Numbered from the stretch's first letter, positions 1 through 8,154 are shown. The stretch is 41,349 nt of DNA from Desulfobacterales bacterium (GCA_014382905.1 JACNIU010000176.1:1-41349); one strand, 5' to 3'. A program made the numbers and translations. The notes: generated by a model from the sequence alone, not told the origin.

Positions 1-151
1 CCAGTGCATTACCCAACAGAGTGTAGTCGCTGTGAAATTTTTCATTGATAAAGTGTATATGAACATCCAGAGATCCATCTTTAACAAGTTTTTCTATCTC
101 TGCTTTTAAAATGCCGCAAGAGATCAGGCAGGGTTTTTCTTCTTTACCCAT
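1..151 (-). CDS. DUF1638-type protein, N-terminal fragment
   Basis: The reverse strand opens with an ATG at 151 and stays open to the window edge, giving about 50 residues that begin MGKEEKPCLISCGILKAEI. The early hydrophobic-Ser-Cys-Gly-Ile-Leu segment, followed by an alternating helix and a DVHIHF strand, resembles the start of DUF1638 proteins. Those are small proteins of unknown biochemical role, often near corrinoid or methyltransferase genes in anaerobes. An in-frame ATG at 157 also exists, but an AGGA motif lies 9 bases before the ATG at 151 and only 3 before the other, so 151 is preferred. The gene is cut by the window, so its length and neighbours are unseen. The family call rests on about 50 residues and is moderate. 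Confidence 0.5.
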   Translation of the reverse strand, partial: MGKEEKPCLISCGILKAEIEKLVKDGSLDVHIHFINEKFHSDYTLLGNAL

Positions 152-186
152 AATCATCAATCCTGTAACCTTCCATTAAAGGGGAC

Positions 187-450
187 TTAAGGGACATCCT
201 TTACAAATTATACATATTGTCTTTATAGAGGAACGAGATAAAAGGAAAGCTATGCCGGGAGGAGCCAGTATGCACGCGCCGGACACGATGCAACATGTTA
301 TCTTGAGGGGCGCTGAACGGAAAAGAATGGGCACCGAATTCGGTTTCCCTTGCAAAGGCCACCCGCCAATTGCGGGTTGGCATCCCAGCGATTGCCAATT
401 CCCATAGGCGTAACAGGACAAAAGTATAATTAGTGAAGGATGTCCCCTAA
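187..450 (+). mobile_element. Short element with terminal inverted repeats and a RAYT remnant
   Basis: The bases from 187 rightward (TTAAGGGACATCCTTTAC onward) match the reverse complement of the bases from 450 leftward (TTAGGGGACATCCTTCAC onward). The first 30 positions agree at about 25, and the match continues with a one-base shift to about 225 and 412. Between the arms lie about 185 bases with a short hairpin (ACCCGC/GCGGGT around 361-377) and the start of a REP-associated Y1 transposase frame. Inverted GGGACATCC ends around such genes fit a transposase-borne palindromic element that has been deleted internally, that is, a MITE-like derivative. It fills the gap between the DUF1638 gene and dtd. 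No clear target-site duplication is visible. Confidence 0.6.
252..407 (+). pseudogene. REP-associated tyrosine transposase (RAYT) N-terminal remnant
   Basis: A 51-codon frame starts at ATG 252, 8 bases after an AAAGGA motif. Its residues include MPGGASMHAPDTMQHVILRG followed by AERKRM. This mirrors the usual RAYT/Y1_Tnp start, a Met-Pro-x-x-Ala-Arg stretch, a Pro-Gly turn, then H-H-V-I-x-R-G-x-E-R. After about residue 33 the similarity stops and the frame closes at 405-407. The catalytic His-x-His motif and the nucleophilic Tyr are absent, so it cannot be an active transposase. It lies inside the inverted-repeat element at 187-450 in the same orientation as its left end. The assignment is from memory of the family pattern, and the remnant is short. 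Confidence 0.5.
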
Positions 451-470
451 GGGCCTAAGAAACACAAGCC

Positions 471-920
471 CTAAAATCCTTTTGAGCTGTCCAGCATGAG
501 GGTTACGGGTCCGTCGTTGATCAGGGAGACATCCATCATTTCCTGGAACTGTCCGGTGGCGACAGGGATATCCTTTTGCATCAAGAGCCGGACGAAATGC
601 TCATACAGCTCCTGGGCCATTTCAGGCCGGGCCGCATGCGCAAAGGAGGGCCTGCGCCCCTTCCTGCAGTCTCCCCAGAGGGTGAATTGAGAAACCACTA
701 ACGCGGCCCCACCCGTATCGACCAGAGAGAGGTTCATGAGACCCTCTGTGTCAGGAAAGATCCTCAAATTGGCTATCTTGTTGGCTAAGTAATCGCAATC
801 TTTAACTGAATCATCCTCTCCGACGCCCAGAAAGATCAGTATGCCCTGCCCGATAGACCCTACAACCCTCCCCTTGACTTCCACCTTAGACTCTTTTACC
901 CTTTGAACTACTGCCCTCAT
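471..920 (-). CDS. dtd: D-aminoacyl-tRNA deacylase
   Basis: This cytoplasmic proofreading enzyme removes D-amino acids (and Gly from tRNA-Ala) esterified to tRNA. The protein from the ATG at 920 begins [15 protein letters not shown] and is 149 residues, the normal Dtd length. It shows the signature [17 protein letters not shown] in the middle and the C-terminal N-D-G-P-V-T-L-M-L motif, the two segments that form the active site across the dimer. The frame is open up to 992, but the extra 24 residues match nothing in the family, and an AAGG lies 6 bases before the ATG at 920. It stands alone, divergent from the radical SAM gene at 1058 and running towards the decayed mobile element. Confidence 0.93.
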   Translation of the reverse strand: MRAVVQRVKESKVEVKGRVVGSIGQGILIFLGVGEDDSVKDCDYLANKIANLRIFPDTEGLMNLSLVDTGGAALVVSQFTLWGDCRKGRRPSFAHAARPEMAQELYEHFVRLLMQKDIPVATGQFQEMMDVSLINDGPVTLMLDSSKGF

Positions 921-1027
921 AGCAGACCTTAAGATAAAGATTTTGGATTTTTCTGGATTCTCACGAATAAATGAAAGATGCCTAATATGCAAACGATTTC
1001 TTAAAATTTTGAATCACGTGTTCATTA

Positions 1028-1052
1028 ACTTTAGTTCACTTTAGGCACTTCT
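1028..1052 (+). repeat. 9-base repeat words upstream of the radical SAM gene
   Basis: The word CACTTTAGG at 1037-1045 is preceded by the near copy ACTTTAGTT and followed by a partial copy CACTT. The same CACTTTAGG word forms an array at 19356-19398, again a few bases before a start codon. No strong ribosome binding site is visible between this array and the ATG at 1058. Confidence 0.5.
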
Positions 1053-1057
1053 CAGCA

Positions 1058-2410
1058 ATGAAACCTTCTCTCATCCTAATCAATCCCTGGATTTATGATT
1101 TTTCGGCCTATGATCTCTGGTCCAAGCCATTCGGCCTTCTATGTCTTGCAGGTTGGCTCAGGGAGAGTGGGTTTAATATACATTTCATCGACTGCTTGGA
1201 CATACACCATCCTGATATGACAGAGAACAGTTCCCTGAAACCTCCCAAAAGGCATCTCTATGGGACCGGCAAATTCTGGAGGGAGGTCGTCCCGAAGCCC
1301 TCCCCGCTACAGGATATTCCGAGGCCTTACAGCCGCTACGGCCTTTTGCCTGAAGTTTTTGAGCAAGAGCTGAGAAAGATCAGGAAACCATCTGCGATTC
1401 TGATAACCGCTCTTATGACCTATTGGTACCCGGGTGTCATGGAGGCCATTCGGTTGGCTAAAAGGGTTCATCCCGGGGTCCCCGTGATCCTCGGGGGGAT
1501 CTATGCCAGGTTGTGCCATGAACACGCTGTCATAAACTCAGGGGCGGACAGCGTGGTTTCCGGCCATGGCAAGGCATCGCTCTTGGCTGCCCTGGATGAA
1601 TACGGCATCCGTTTACCGGGAAATCGCCCCGACCTTAGGTCTCTGGCCTACCCTGCATTTGATCTGTTGACAGAGATCGATTATGTCTGCATGATGACAT
1701 CGTCAGGTTGCCCTTACCGGTGCCAGTACTGTGCGAGTCATTTCTTACAGCCAGAGCGGGTCAAGAGGGACCCGGATGAGGTCTTAGAAGAAATTGTATT
1801 TTGGCATCAGGATTTTGCTGTTCAGGATTTTGCGTTTTATGACGATGCGCTCCTGGTGGCACCCGGCAACCATGCCGGGTTGCTCTTCGAAGGCCTTGCA
1901 CGTCTTAACCTGAATCTGAGATTTCACACACCCAACGCCCTTCATGTGCGGGAGATCACCGGAGAGATCTCAAGACTCCTTCACCGCACCGGTTTCCGAA
2001 CGATCCGTCTCGGTTTAGAAACCTCGGATCTCTCACTCCATCGTGATCTGGACAACAAGCTTTCAGGTGGCGATTTTGAGCGTGCCATGCATAACCTGCT
2101 CGAGGCCGGTTTTGACACCAGACAGATCGGGGCCTACATCCTGATCGGGTTACCAGGGCAGACGGTGGATTCGGTAATAGAAACCATCAATTTTGCGGGA
2201 GCAAATGCGGCCATACCGTACCTATCGGAATATTCCCCGATTCCCCATACGCCGCTGTGGGAAAAGGCCGTAGCCTGCTCCGAACATGATCTTTCATCGG
2301 AGCCGTTGTTCCATAACAACACCCTTTTACCCTGCTGGGACGAGGCTAAGAAAAAGGAACTTCTCCGGTTGAAACGACTGGTTTCAGAAATCCGTGAGAG
2401 ATACCGGTAA
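1058..2410 (+). CDS. B12-binding-domain radical SAM protein
   Basis: The 450-residue protein has the layout of the B12-binding radical SAM (BchE-like) superfamily. A Rossmann-like N-terminal half starts MKPSLILINPWIYDF and contains the VPVILGGIYA strand-turn. The radical SAM core follows, with the cluster motif C218-x3-C222-x2-C225 (SGCPYRCQYCAS). Further on are the GFRTIRLGLET and AYILIGLPGQ segments that usually line the SAM site. Such enzymes bind a 4Fe-4S cluster and SAM to generate a radical, and many act as methylases or cyclases. The N-terminal half lacks an obvious D-x-H-x-x-G cobalamin motif, so cobalamin use is uncertain. The substrate cannot be deduced. It is divergent from dtd and convergent with larB, so it is probably its own unit. 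Confidence 0.75.
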   Translation: MKPSLILINPWIYDFSAYDLWSKPFGLLCLAGWLRESGFNIHFIDCLDIHHPDMTENSSLKPPKRHLYGTGKFWREVVPKPSPLQDIPRPYSRYGLLPEVFEQELRKIRKPSAILITALMTYWYPGVMEAIRLAKRVHPGVPVILGGIYARLCHEHAVINSGADSVVSGHGKASLLAALDEYGIRLPGNRPDLRSLAYPAFDLLTEIDYVCMMTSSGCPYRCQYCASHFLQPERVKRDPDEVLEEIVFWHQDFAVQDFAFYDDALLVAPGNHAGLLFEGLARLNLNLRFHTPNALHVREITGEISRLLHRTGFRTIRLGLETSDLSLHRDLDNKLSGGDFERAMHNLLEAGFDTRQIGAYILIGLPGQTVDSVIETINFAGANAAIPYLSEYSPIPHTPLWEKAVACSEHDLSSEPLFHNNTLLPCWDEAKKKELLRLKRLVSEIRERYR

Positions 2411-2426
2411 TCAACAATCAACAATC
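2410..2426. repeat. Heptad array at the radical SAM stop codon
   Basis: Two and a half copies of ATCAACA, period 7, begin on the last base of the radical SAM stop codon and fill the gap to larB. Read on the other strand the word is GATTGTT, which also occurs in the array after glyQ (5944-5950). Confidence 0.55.
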
Positions 2427-2429
2427 CAA

Positions 2430-3179
2430 TCACGCCCTGTTTATCACCCCTGCGGCGTACCCTGCGCCGAAACCGTTATCGATATTTACCACCGTAACAC
2501 CTGCGGCACAGGAATTGAGCATGCCTAACAGGGCGGCAATTCCCTGAAAGCTTGCCCCATAGCCCACGCTGGTCGGTACCGCAATGACGGGCTTATCAAC
2601 CAGGCCACCTACCACACTTGGCAGGGCCCCTTCCATTCCGGCCGCTACAACAACAACCGCGGCTTTTGTGAGCTTTTCCCAGTGACCCAGGAGCCTGTGA
2701 AGTCCTGCGACCCCTACGTCATAGATCGTATCCACCTCATTCCCCATAAACCTTGCGACGACGGCAGCCTCCTCTGCAACCGGGATATCTGATGTCCCTG
2801 CTGTCATGACAAGGATAGTCCCTCTACCCGTGATTTTTACGGGCTGCTTGATCACGATGAACATTTTTGCTTTTTCATTGTAGGTGCCATCGGGAAAACG
2901 GACCTGGATCTCCCTTGCTTTCTCAGGGGAGAGACGTGTCACCAAGACGTTTTCTTCATGGGACAGCATCTGTTCCATTATCCCTATGATCGTGGGGACG
3001 TCTTTCCCTTCACCGAAGATGACTTCTGAAAGCCCCTTTCTAAGGGTTCGATGATGGTCAATGCAGGCAAAACCAAGATCCTCGAATGGAAGGCTCTTGA
3101 GCCTTTCAAGGGATTCCTCAATGGTTATCTCGCCTCTGCTAAGACGACTTAAGAGATTTTTCAGGGTGTCTTGATTCAT
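2430..3179 (-). CDS. larB: Nickel pincer cofactor biosynthesis protein LarB
   Basis: LarB carboxylates and hydrolyses nicotinic acid adenine dinucleotide to pyridinium-3,5-biscarboxylic acid mononucleotide, the first step towards the nickel-pincer cofactor of lactate racemase-type enzymes. The 249-residue protein has the family's helical N-terminus (MNQDTLKNLLSRLSRGEITIEE), an R-T-L-R-K-G segment, and a C-terminal PurE-like carboxylase fold. That fold carries AAGMEGALPSVVGGLVDKP, VPTSVGYGASFQG and the terminal NIDNGFGAGYAAG. It starts 20 bases after the flavodoxin gene, so the two are probably co-transcribed with pcm. The larC and larE partners are not in the window. An AAGG lies 11 bases before the start. 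Confidence 0.9.
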   Translation of the reverse strand: MNQDTLKNLLSRLSRGEITIEESLERLKSLPFEDLGFACIDHHRTLRKGLSEVIFGEGKDVPTIIGIMEQMLSHEENVLVTRLSPEKAREIQVRFPDGTYNEKAKMFIVIKQPVKITGRGTILVMTAGTSDIPVAEEAAVVARFMGNEVDTIYDVGVAGLHRLLGHWEKLTKAAVVVVAAGMEGALPSVVGGLVDKPVIAVPTSVGYGASFQGIAALLGMLNSCAAGVTVVNIDNGFGAGYAAGVINRA

Positions 3180-3199
3180 TATTATGTAAGACCTTTTTT

Positions 3200-3682
3200 T
3201 CAGCCGCAGAGTTTCTTGACCAATTCCGCGACCCTGTTTCCCAGCTTCATCCCGTTCTCCTCGGTCTTCGCATCGGGCTTTCCCACACAGCCAACGCCGT
3301 AATGACCGGTGGCAGACAGGGGATCCCCCACGATCACCATGCCGTAGATCAAGAGTGTCTGGATGATGGACATCATGGTGGTTTCCTTGCCGCCTGTGGG
3401 GTCTCCAGAGGTGGTGAAGGCCGCGCCAACCTTTCCCTCCATCTTCTTTCGGACGCCCACAAAATCGTCGAAGACCTTCTTCAACTCGGCTGCCATTAAC
3501 CCGAAATAGACAGGAGAACCCGCGATGATGCCGTCAGAGGCCGAGAAATCCTCCTTGGTGACCTCGCTGGTCTTTTTCAAGACCGCTTTGACACCTTCCA
3601 CCTCTTCTACACCCTTGGCGATGGCCTCAGCCAGCTTCTTTGTGTTGCCGCTTTTTGAAAAATAAAGAACCAGTACCTGCAT
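3200..3682 (-). CDS. Flavodoxin family protein
   Basis: A 160-residue FMN-binding fold. It begins MQVLVLYFSKSGNTKKLAEA, where S-x-S-G-N-T is the phosphate-binding loop for FMN. The second flavin loop is GSPVYFGLMAAELKKVFDDF, and the third region is AAFTTSGDPTGGKETT followed by a GDPLSATGHYG segment. The pattern is closest to WrbA/flavodoxin-like NAD(P)H:quinone oxidoreductases, but it could simply be an electron carrier. A GGGAGG motif lies 6 bases before the ATG. It sits between larB and the unknown gene at 3796 in a leftward run. The 113-bp gap upstream holds a hairpin and a heptad array, so it may have its own transcript end or start there. Confidence 0.85.
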   Translation of the reverse strand: MQVLVLYFSKSGNTKKLAEAIAKGVEEVEGVKAVLKKTSEVTKEDFSASDGIIAGSPVYFGLMAAELKKVFDDFVGVRKKMEGKVGAAFTTSGDPTGGKETTMMSIIQTLLIYGMVIVGDPLSATGHYGVGCVGKPDAKTEENGMKLGNRVAELVKKLCG

Positions 3683-3719
3683 TTCAAACCCTCCCTTTTT
3701 TCTGTCTCATTTGGTTCGT

Positions 3720-3750
3720 GGGACCCCTGCCTGCTTCAGGCACAAGTCCC
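3720..3750. other. Two-tier hairpin between unknown gene and flavodoxin
   Basis: TGCCTG (3728-3733) pairs with CAGGCA (3737-3742) across a CTT loop, and GGGAC (3720-3724) pairs with GTCCC (3746-3750) outside it. No run of T follows directly on either strand, so it is not a clean intrinsic terminator. On the leftward transcript it lies in the leader of the flavodoxin gene, where it could stabilise or attenuate the message. Confidence 0.45.
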
Positions 3751-3761
3751 GGGTGTCATTC

Positions 3762-3797
3762 CAATCTGCCATCTAAAATCTACAATCTAAAATCTTC
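3762..3797. repeat. Heptad array at the stop codon of the 3796 gene
   Basis: Five consecutive 7-base words share the core (A/C)A(A/T)CT, including CAATCTA and AAATCTA. The phase is exactly 7 throughout. The last word overlaps the stop codon (3796-3798) of the leftward gene. On the reverse strand the words read TAGATTG, close to the GATTGNN words after glyQ. Confidence 0.55.
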
Positions 3798-4152
3798 AAA
3801 GGAGCCCTTTCTCTTTCAGAAAAGACATGGAGCTGTGCCCGATGCTTGTTACTCTGCTCAAGGCCTGGGTGAGATGAACCACAGAATCCGGGGCAACGCC
3901 GGAATTAATCATCACGATTGCCTGATCAATGATGGGTTCAATATTATCCCAGGCAGCGTCACCTGTGACGTTCCTGGCCAGCCGGATTTCCTGGACGATC
4001 ATATCGACCTTCATCCTGATAATTTTTTCCGCCCCCTGCTTCTCGTGCGTTGGGAGACCCCCGAGCAGTTCGAGGGCCTGGGAGACCCAGATAATGCCCG
4101 ATTTCACCTTTTCGCTTTGCGAAAAAGCCATAATGGCTTCATGTATGTTCAT
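3796..4152 (-). CDS. Conserved-looking protein of unknown function
   Basis: I do not recognise this 118-residue protein. It is soluble, has no signal peptide, and is predicted mostly helical. The N-terminal third (MNIHEAIMAFSQSEKVKSGI) leads into an ALELLGGLPTHEKQGAEKII segment, a middle amphipathic stretch, and a C-terminal LTQALSRVTSIGHSSMSFLKEKG. An AAGGAG motif lies about 11 bases before the ATG. It follows pcm by 39 bases on the same strand and precedes the flavodoxin gene, so it is probably part of a pcm-led transcript. Its stop codon is embedded in a heptad array. The clean codon pattern and ribosome site argue that it is a real gene. Confidence 0.65.
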   Translation of the reverse strand: MNIHEAIMAFSQSEKVKSGIIWVSQALELLGGLPTHEKQGAEKIIRMKVDMIVQEIRLARNVTGDAAWDNIEPIIDQAIVMINSGVAPDSVVHLTQALSRVTSIGHSSMSFLKEKGLL

Positions 4153-4191
4153 GTGACAGATTTCTCCTTGACGCCTGCCAGGTCCTGATAC

Positions 4192-4884
4192 CTACTCCTT
4201 CCAGCCGTGAACTCCCACCAGATCTACAAACCGGCAGCCACCTAAACTTTTCTGAATATAGTTGCCCCTCTTCCGGGTCACTTTTATCAGCTCCTGGCTG
4301 AACTTGTTACCTGTCGGAATGACAAGACGCCCTCCATCAGCGAGTTGATCGAGAAGCGGCTGGGGAAGCTTGGGAGCGCCTGCCGTGACGATGATGGCAT
4401 CATATGGCTCATATTCCTTCCAGCCTAATGTGCCGTCAAAGGCCTTAAACAGGATATTGTCGTAACCCAACCCTGCTAAGGTATCCCTTGCCTGTACCAT
4501 CAGAGACCTGATTCTTTCAATCGTGTAGATCTTGTCAGCCAATTCGGCCAGAATAGCGGTTTGATATCCGCTTCCCGTGCCGATTTCGAGCACTTTTTCA
4601 TTCCCACTAAGCTCTAAGGCCTCTGTCATGAGGGCCACAATATAGGGTTGTGAAATGGTCTGTCTGTGGCCGATCGGCAACGGATGATCGTTATATGCCT
4701 CTCCCACCAGGGCCTCCTCTACAAAGATGTCTCTCGGGACCCTCCCCATTGCCTCTAAAACCCTCACGTCCTTAATCCCACGAGGGATCAACTGGGTCTT
4801 GACCATCTTTTCCTTGGCCAGGCGGTAATCAAGGTTGCGTGCCATTCTGTTTCTCTCAGGGGTTACTACTTCAGCAGGGACCAT
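4192..4884 (-). CDS. pcm: Protein-L-isoaspartate O-methyltransferase
   Basis: This repair enzyme methylates isoaspartyl residues in damaged proteins using SAM, starting their conversion back to aspartate. The 230-residue frame contains the family's hallmark stretches. HPLPIGHRQTISQPYIVALM is the substrate region, VLEIGTGSGYQTAILAELA is SAM motif I, and YDAIIVTAGAPKLP and GGRLVIPTG complete the class I methyltransferase fold. An internal ATG at 4845 would give 217 residues, nearer the usual length. Neither start has a strong ribosome site, so the longer form is kept. It appears to head a leftward run with the unknown gene, flavodoxin and larB. Confidence 0.92.
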   Translation of the reverse strand: MVPAEVVTPERNRMARNLDYRLAKEKMVKTQLIPRGIKDVRVLEAMGRVPRDIFVEEALVGEAYNDHPLPIGHRQTISQPYIVALMTEALELSGNEKVLEIGTGSGYQTAILAELADKIYTIERIRSLMVQARDTLAGLGYDNILFKAFDGTLGWKEYEPYDAIIVTAGAPKLPQPLLDQLADGGRLVIPTGNKFSQELIKVTRKRGNYIQKSLGGCRFVDLVGVHGWKE

Positions 4885-4962
4885 AGCACACTACCGCCTC
4901 AAATGTAAACTGAAGAAGGGGGGTAAACCATAATAAGAGTTGCTGATCTCCTGCTTCGAGTC

Positions 4963-4991
4963 TTGACAACTACCTGTACGGGTGGTAAGTT
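4963..4991 (+). promoter_or_regulatory. Possible sigma-70 promoter for glyQS
   Basis: A perfect TTGACA at 4963-4968 is followed after 17 bases by TAAGTT at 4986-4991. The -10 box matches only weakly. It lies about 75 bases before glyQ in the gap between divergent pcm and glyQ. No T-box-like element is seen here. Confidence 0.35.
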
Positions 4992-5063
4992 CCCAGCCTT
5001 CCTATAGTAATTCATTAGCGCTATACCCGCATCAATATAAGAATAAGGGTTCAGGGGGATTTG

Positions 5064-5942
5064 ATGAACTTCCAGGAATTGATTATGGCCCTCGGGAAAT
5101 ATTGGGCCGACTATGGCTGCTTGATCCAGCAGCCCTATGATTTGGAGGTGGGGGCAGGGACATTCAATCCTGCGACGTTACTAAGGGTGCTCGGCCCGGA
5201 ACCGTGGTCTGTGGCCTATGTGGAGCCTTCAAGACGTCCCACGGACGGCAGGTACGGTGAAAACCCGAACCGGTTAGGGCACTATTATCAATACCAGGTC
5301 ATTATCAAGCCGTCTCCGATTGACGTACAGGACATCTATATCAACAGCCTGAAATCGTTAGGCATTGATCCCCTGGAGCATGATATCCGTTTTGTGGAAG
5401 ATGATTGGGAATCACCGACCCTCGGGGCCTCGGGCCTTGGATGGGAAGTCTGGCTTGACGGGATGGAGATTACCCAGTTCACATACTTTCAGCAGGCAGG
5501 AAGCATCAGGTTGGATCCAATTTCCGTGGAGATAACCTACGGGCTTGAAAGGATCGCCATGTACCTGCAGGAGAAGGAAAACGTCTACGACCTCATGTGG
5601 AATGATCGCGTGACCTATGGCCACGTCCACAAAAAGGGGGAGTGGGAACTTTCCAGGTATAATTTTGAATTGGCTGATGTGGAGATGCTTTTTAAGATAT
5701 TCCACCTCTATGAAGAAGAGGCCTTGAGGGTTGGGAAGGACGGCCTGGTCTTGCCGGCCTATGATTACTGTCTCAAATGCTCTCATACCTTTAACATCCT
5801 TGACGCAAGGGGGGCCATCAGTGTCACCGAGCGAACCCGCTATATTGATCGTATCAGGAATCTGGCCCGTCTTGCGTCAAGGAATTATCTGGCGCAAAGG
5901 GAGGAGATGGGATACCCTTTGGGATTGAAGATTGATGATTGA
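5064..5942 (+). CDS. glyQ: Glycyl-tRNA synthetase alpha subunit
   Basis: The alpha subunit carries the class II catalytic core of the bacterial (alpha-beta)2 glycyl-tRNA synthetase. The sequence has the highly conserved start [19 protein letters not shown], then [38 protein letters not shown] and [13 protein letters not shown], which is motif 3 with its ATP-binding Arg. Length is 292 residues, normal for the family. A TTG at 5061 would add one residue, but the GGGGG motif at 5053-5057 spaces better to the ATG at 5064. The C-terminus (after GYPLG) ends LKIDD and its stop codon is made by the first words of a heptad array, so the last few residues are probably array-derived. It is followed by glyS. 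Confidence 0.96.
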   Translation: MNFQELIMALGKYWADYGCLIQQPYDLEVGAGTFNPATLLRVLGPEPWSVAYVEPSRRPTDGRYGENPNRLGHYYQYQVIIKPSPIDVQDIYINSLKSLGIDPLEHDIRFVEDDWESPTLGASGLGWEVWLDGMEITQFTYFQQAGSIRLDPISVEITYGLERIAMYLQEKENVYDLMWNDRVTYGHVHKKGEWELSRYNFELADVEMLFKIFHLYEEEALRVGKDGLVLPAYDYCLKCSHTFNILDARGAISVTERTRYIDRIRNLARLASRNYLAQREEMGYPLGLKIDD

Positions 5943-6077
5943 CGATTGTTGGATTGAAGAATTCAGGAATTGAGGGATTTAGGGATTGAATGATGCTGGG
6001 ATGGTGGCGGAAGGCGCGAGGCTCAAGGCGTAAGGAACCCAACGAGCAACGAAAAACAAGAAACGAGTAACGAGAAT
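5923..6077. repeat. Long degenerate heptad array, glyQ stop to glyS start
   Basis: About 155 bases divide into consecutive 7-base words, with a single-base slip at 5951. It begins with four GATTGNN words inside the end of glyQ, resumes at 5952 with GATTGAA, passes through GGAATTG and AGGGATT, then four words of the form CNNNAGG (6008-6035), then a run of CGAGNAA-like words (6043-6077) ending on the glyS ATG. The word changes along the array but the 7-base phase continues. It supplies the glyQ stop codon and the only purine-rich sequence before the glyS start. Confidence 0.8.
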
Positions 6078-8154
6078 GGTAGCCGAACTGCTTTTGGAAA
6101 TCGGAACAGAAGAGATCCCTGCTGGTTATTTAGAGAGAGGATTAGCAGAATTGAGGCGGCTTGCGGAAGTCTGCCTAAAAGAGAACCGGATAGAAATGGG
6201 AGAGGGTCTATATACCTGTGGAACGCCCAGACGTCTGGTCCTTATTGGGAAGGGCATTTCCGATACGCAGGAAGATCTGGTGCAGGAGATTACGGGTCCT
6301 CCAAAGAGTGTGGCGTTTGACGGAGAAGGAAGACCTACAAAGGCTGCCCTCGGTTTCGCCCAGAAACAGGGTGTGACTGTTGAAGAAGTGCAGTGCATCG
6401 AGACTCCCAAGGGGGAGTACCTGTATGTGAAACGTCAGATCCCGGGGAAGAGAACCGCGGAGATTCTGTCAGAGGCGTTGCCCAAACTGATTGCCGATAT
6501 TCCCTGGCCAAAGTCAATGCGCTGGGGCAACATAGGTTTTCCCTTTGTGAGGCCTATTCACTGGGTAATGTGCCTTTTTAACGGTGAAACGATCCTGTTT
6601 GAGGTGGCTGGCGTCAAGAGTGGCAACACGACCTGGGGACACAGGTTTATGAGTCCTGATGCGATCCAGGTTTCAAGCGTTCAGGATTATCTCAGCGGGA
6701 TGAAACGGGCCTTTGTGATCATTGACCAGCAGGAAAGGGAGCGAGTCATACAGAGGATCACCCAAGAAGCTGCCGAGAAGGCTGGCGGAAAGCCTGCCGA
6801 TGATCCTGAACTGGTCAGTATCGTCGCCAATCTCGTTGAATATCCTTCCGCAGTTTGCGGTAGTTTTGATGAGACATTCCTGGATCTCCCGGATGTTGTC
6901 TTGATCACAGCTATGAAGGAGCATCAGAAATACTTTGCTGTTCATGATGCCAAGGGCAGACTGATGCCCAACTTCGTTGCTGTCAATAATACTGTTACAA
7001 GGAATGAATCAGTAGTCCAGCGGGGCCATGAGAGAGTTCTTCGGGCCAGGCTTTCTGATGCGGATTTCTTCTTGAGGGAAGACAGGAAAAGGCCGCTCCT
7101 GGATCGCCTGAAGGACCTAAGACAGGTCGTCTACCAGGCTGATTTGGGGACATCCTATGCGAAGGTCCAGCGATTTACAGGGCTTGCTGAGTATCTGGCC
7201 GAAATGGTGTTGCCGGACCAAATGGATGATGTTAGACGGGTGGCAAGCCTGTGCAAGTGCGATCTGATTACTCAGATGGTGACCGAATTCCCATCACTAC
7301 AGGGTGTCATGGGGAAGGAGTATGCGCAATTAGAGGGATACCCGGACGAGGTCTCTACGGCAATTTATGAGCACTACCTCCCGTTAAGGGCCGGTGGCCA
7401 GCTCCCCATATCCAAGATCGGCGCTATTGTAGGGATAGCTGATCGGATGGATATCATCGTCGGGTGTTTCACCGTTGGCCTGGAACCCTCAGGAAGCGCT
7501 GATCCGTTTGCCCTTCGCAGACATGCCCTTGCCATCATCAGGGTAATAGAAAATATGGGGTGGGACCTGTCTCTCAAGGAGTTCATAGAGAGGGCCTTAG
7601 CGATTCTGAGCGAGGAACTGGAGTTCGATAACGTTCAGATACTTTCTAAGGTGACGGCGTTTGTGAGAGAGCGCTACAAAAACATGATGTTAGGGTCCGA
7701 TTATGAATCTGATTTGATCGAGGCCGTCATTTCAGTGGGGTTTGATCGCATTCTACAACTCCGACCCAAAATCGATCAGCTCAGGAAGTTCTCTTCTGAA
7801 TCAGAGGAATTCCACCAGTTGGCTTTGACTTTTAAACGGGTGAGTAACATCCTCAAGAAGGAGGATAGCACGTTTGCCGTGAACCCGTCCCTGTTCAGAG
7901 AAGATTCGGAGAGAGACCTCTGGGAGTCCCATCTGGCACTCAAGGACGATGTCCACAGATGTCTTGAAAGGGGAGAGTATCTGGATGCCTTGGGTTTCAT
8001 GGTGAAGCTTAGAAAACCGGTGGACTGCTTCTTTGACGGAGTAGAGGTCCTGACAAAGAATGATCCGGCCTTGAGACAGAACAGGGTGGGGCTGTTGCAG
8101 CAGATCGCCGGTTTGATGCTCCTCATGGCGGACTTTTCCAGATTTTCCATTTGA
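6076..8154 (+). CDS. glyS: Glycyl-tRNA synthetase beta subunit
   Basis: The beta subunit recognises tRNA-Gly and is needed with GlyQ for aminoacylation. The 692-residue protein starts MVAELLLEIGTEEIPAGYLE, the invariant GlyS N-terminus. It contains WPKSMRWG, the FVRPIHWVM segment, KEHQKYFAVHD, FFLREDRKRPL, and an HD-domain-like middle with EFPSLQGVMGKEYA. The C-terminal DALR-type anticodon-binding region ends LLQQIAGLMLLMADFSRF. Length is typical. The ATG falls on the last heptad of the upstream array, and the closest purine-rich motif (GAGTAACGAGA) is itself made of array words. It ends 3 bases from the end of convergent mltA. Confidence 0.96.
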   Translation: MVAELLLEIGTEEIPAGYLERGLAELRRLAEVCLKENRIEMGEGLYTCGTPRRLVLIGKGISDTQEDLVQEITGPPKSVAFDGEGRPTKAALGFAQKQGVTVEEVQCIETPKGEYLYVKRQIPGKRTAEILSEALPKLIADIPWPKSMRWGNIGFPFVRPIHWVMCLFNGETILFEVAGVKSGNTTWGHRFMSPDAIQVSSVQDYLSGMKRAFVIIDQQERERVIQRITQEAAEKAGGKPADDPELVSIVANLVEYPSAVCGSFDETFLDLPDVVLITAMKEHQKYFAVHDAKGRLMPNFVAVNNTVTRNESVVQRGHERVLRARLSDADFFLREDRKRPLLDRLKDLRQVVYQADLGTSYAKVQRFTGLAEYLAEMVLPDQMDDVRRVASLCKCDLITQMVTEFPSLQGVMGKEYAQLEGYPDEVSTAIYEHYLPLRAGGQLPISKIGAIVGIADRMDIIVGCFTVGLEPSGSADPFALRRHALAIIRVIENMGWDLSLKEFIERALAILSEELEFDNVQILSKVTAFVRERYKNMMLGSDYESDLIEAVISVGFDRILQLRPKIDQLRKFSSESEEFHQLALTFKRVSNILKKEDSTFAVNPSLFREDSERDLWESHLALKDDVHRCLERGEYLDALGFMVKLRKPVDCFFDGVEVLTKNDPALRQNRVGLLQQIAGLMLLMADFSRFSI

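Noticed and set aside
176-421. Leftward frames across the element at 187-450
   Set aside because: The forward frame shows the RAYT pattern. The leftward products match no family.
4885-5063. T-box riboswitch before glyQ
   Set aside because: No T-box core (TGGNACCGCG-type) or following terminator/antiterminator pair was found.
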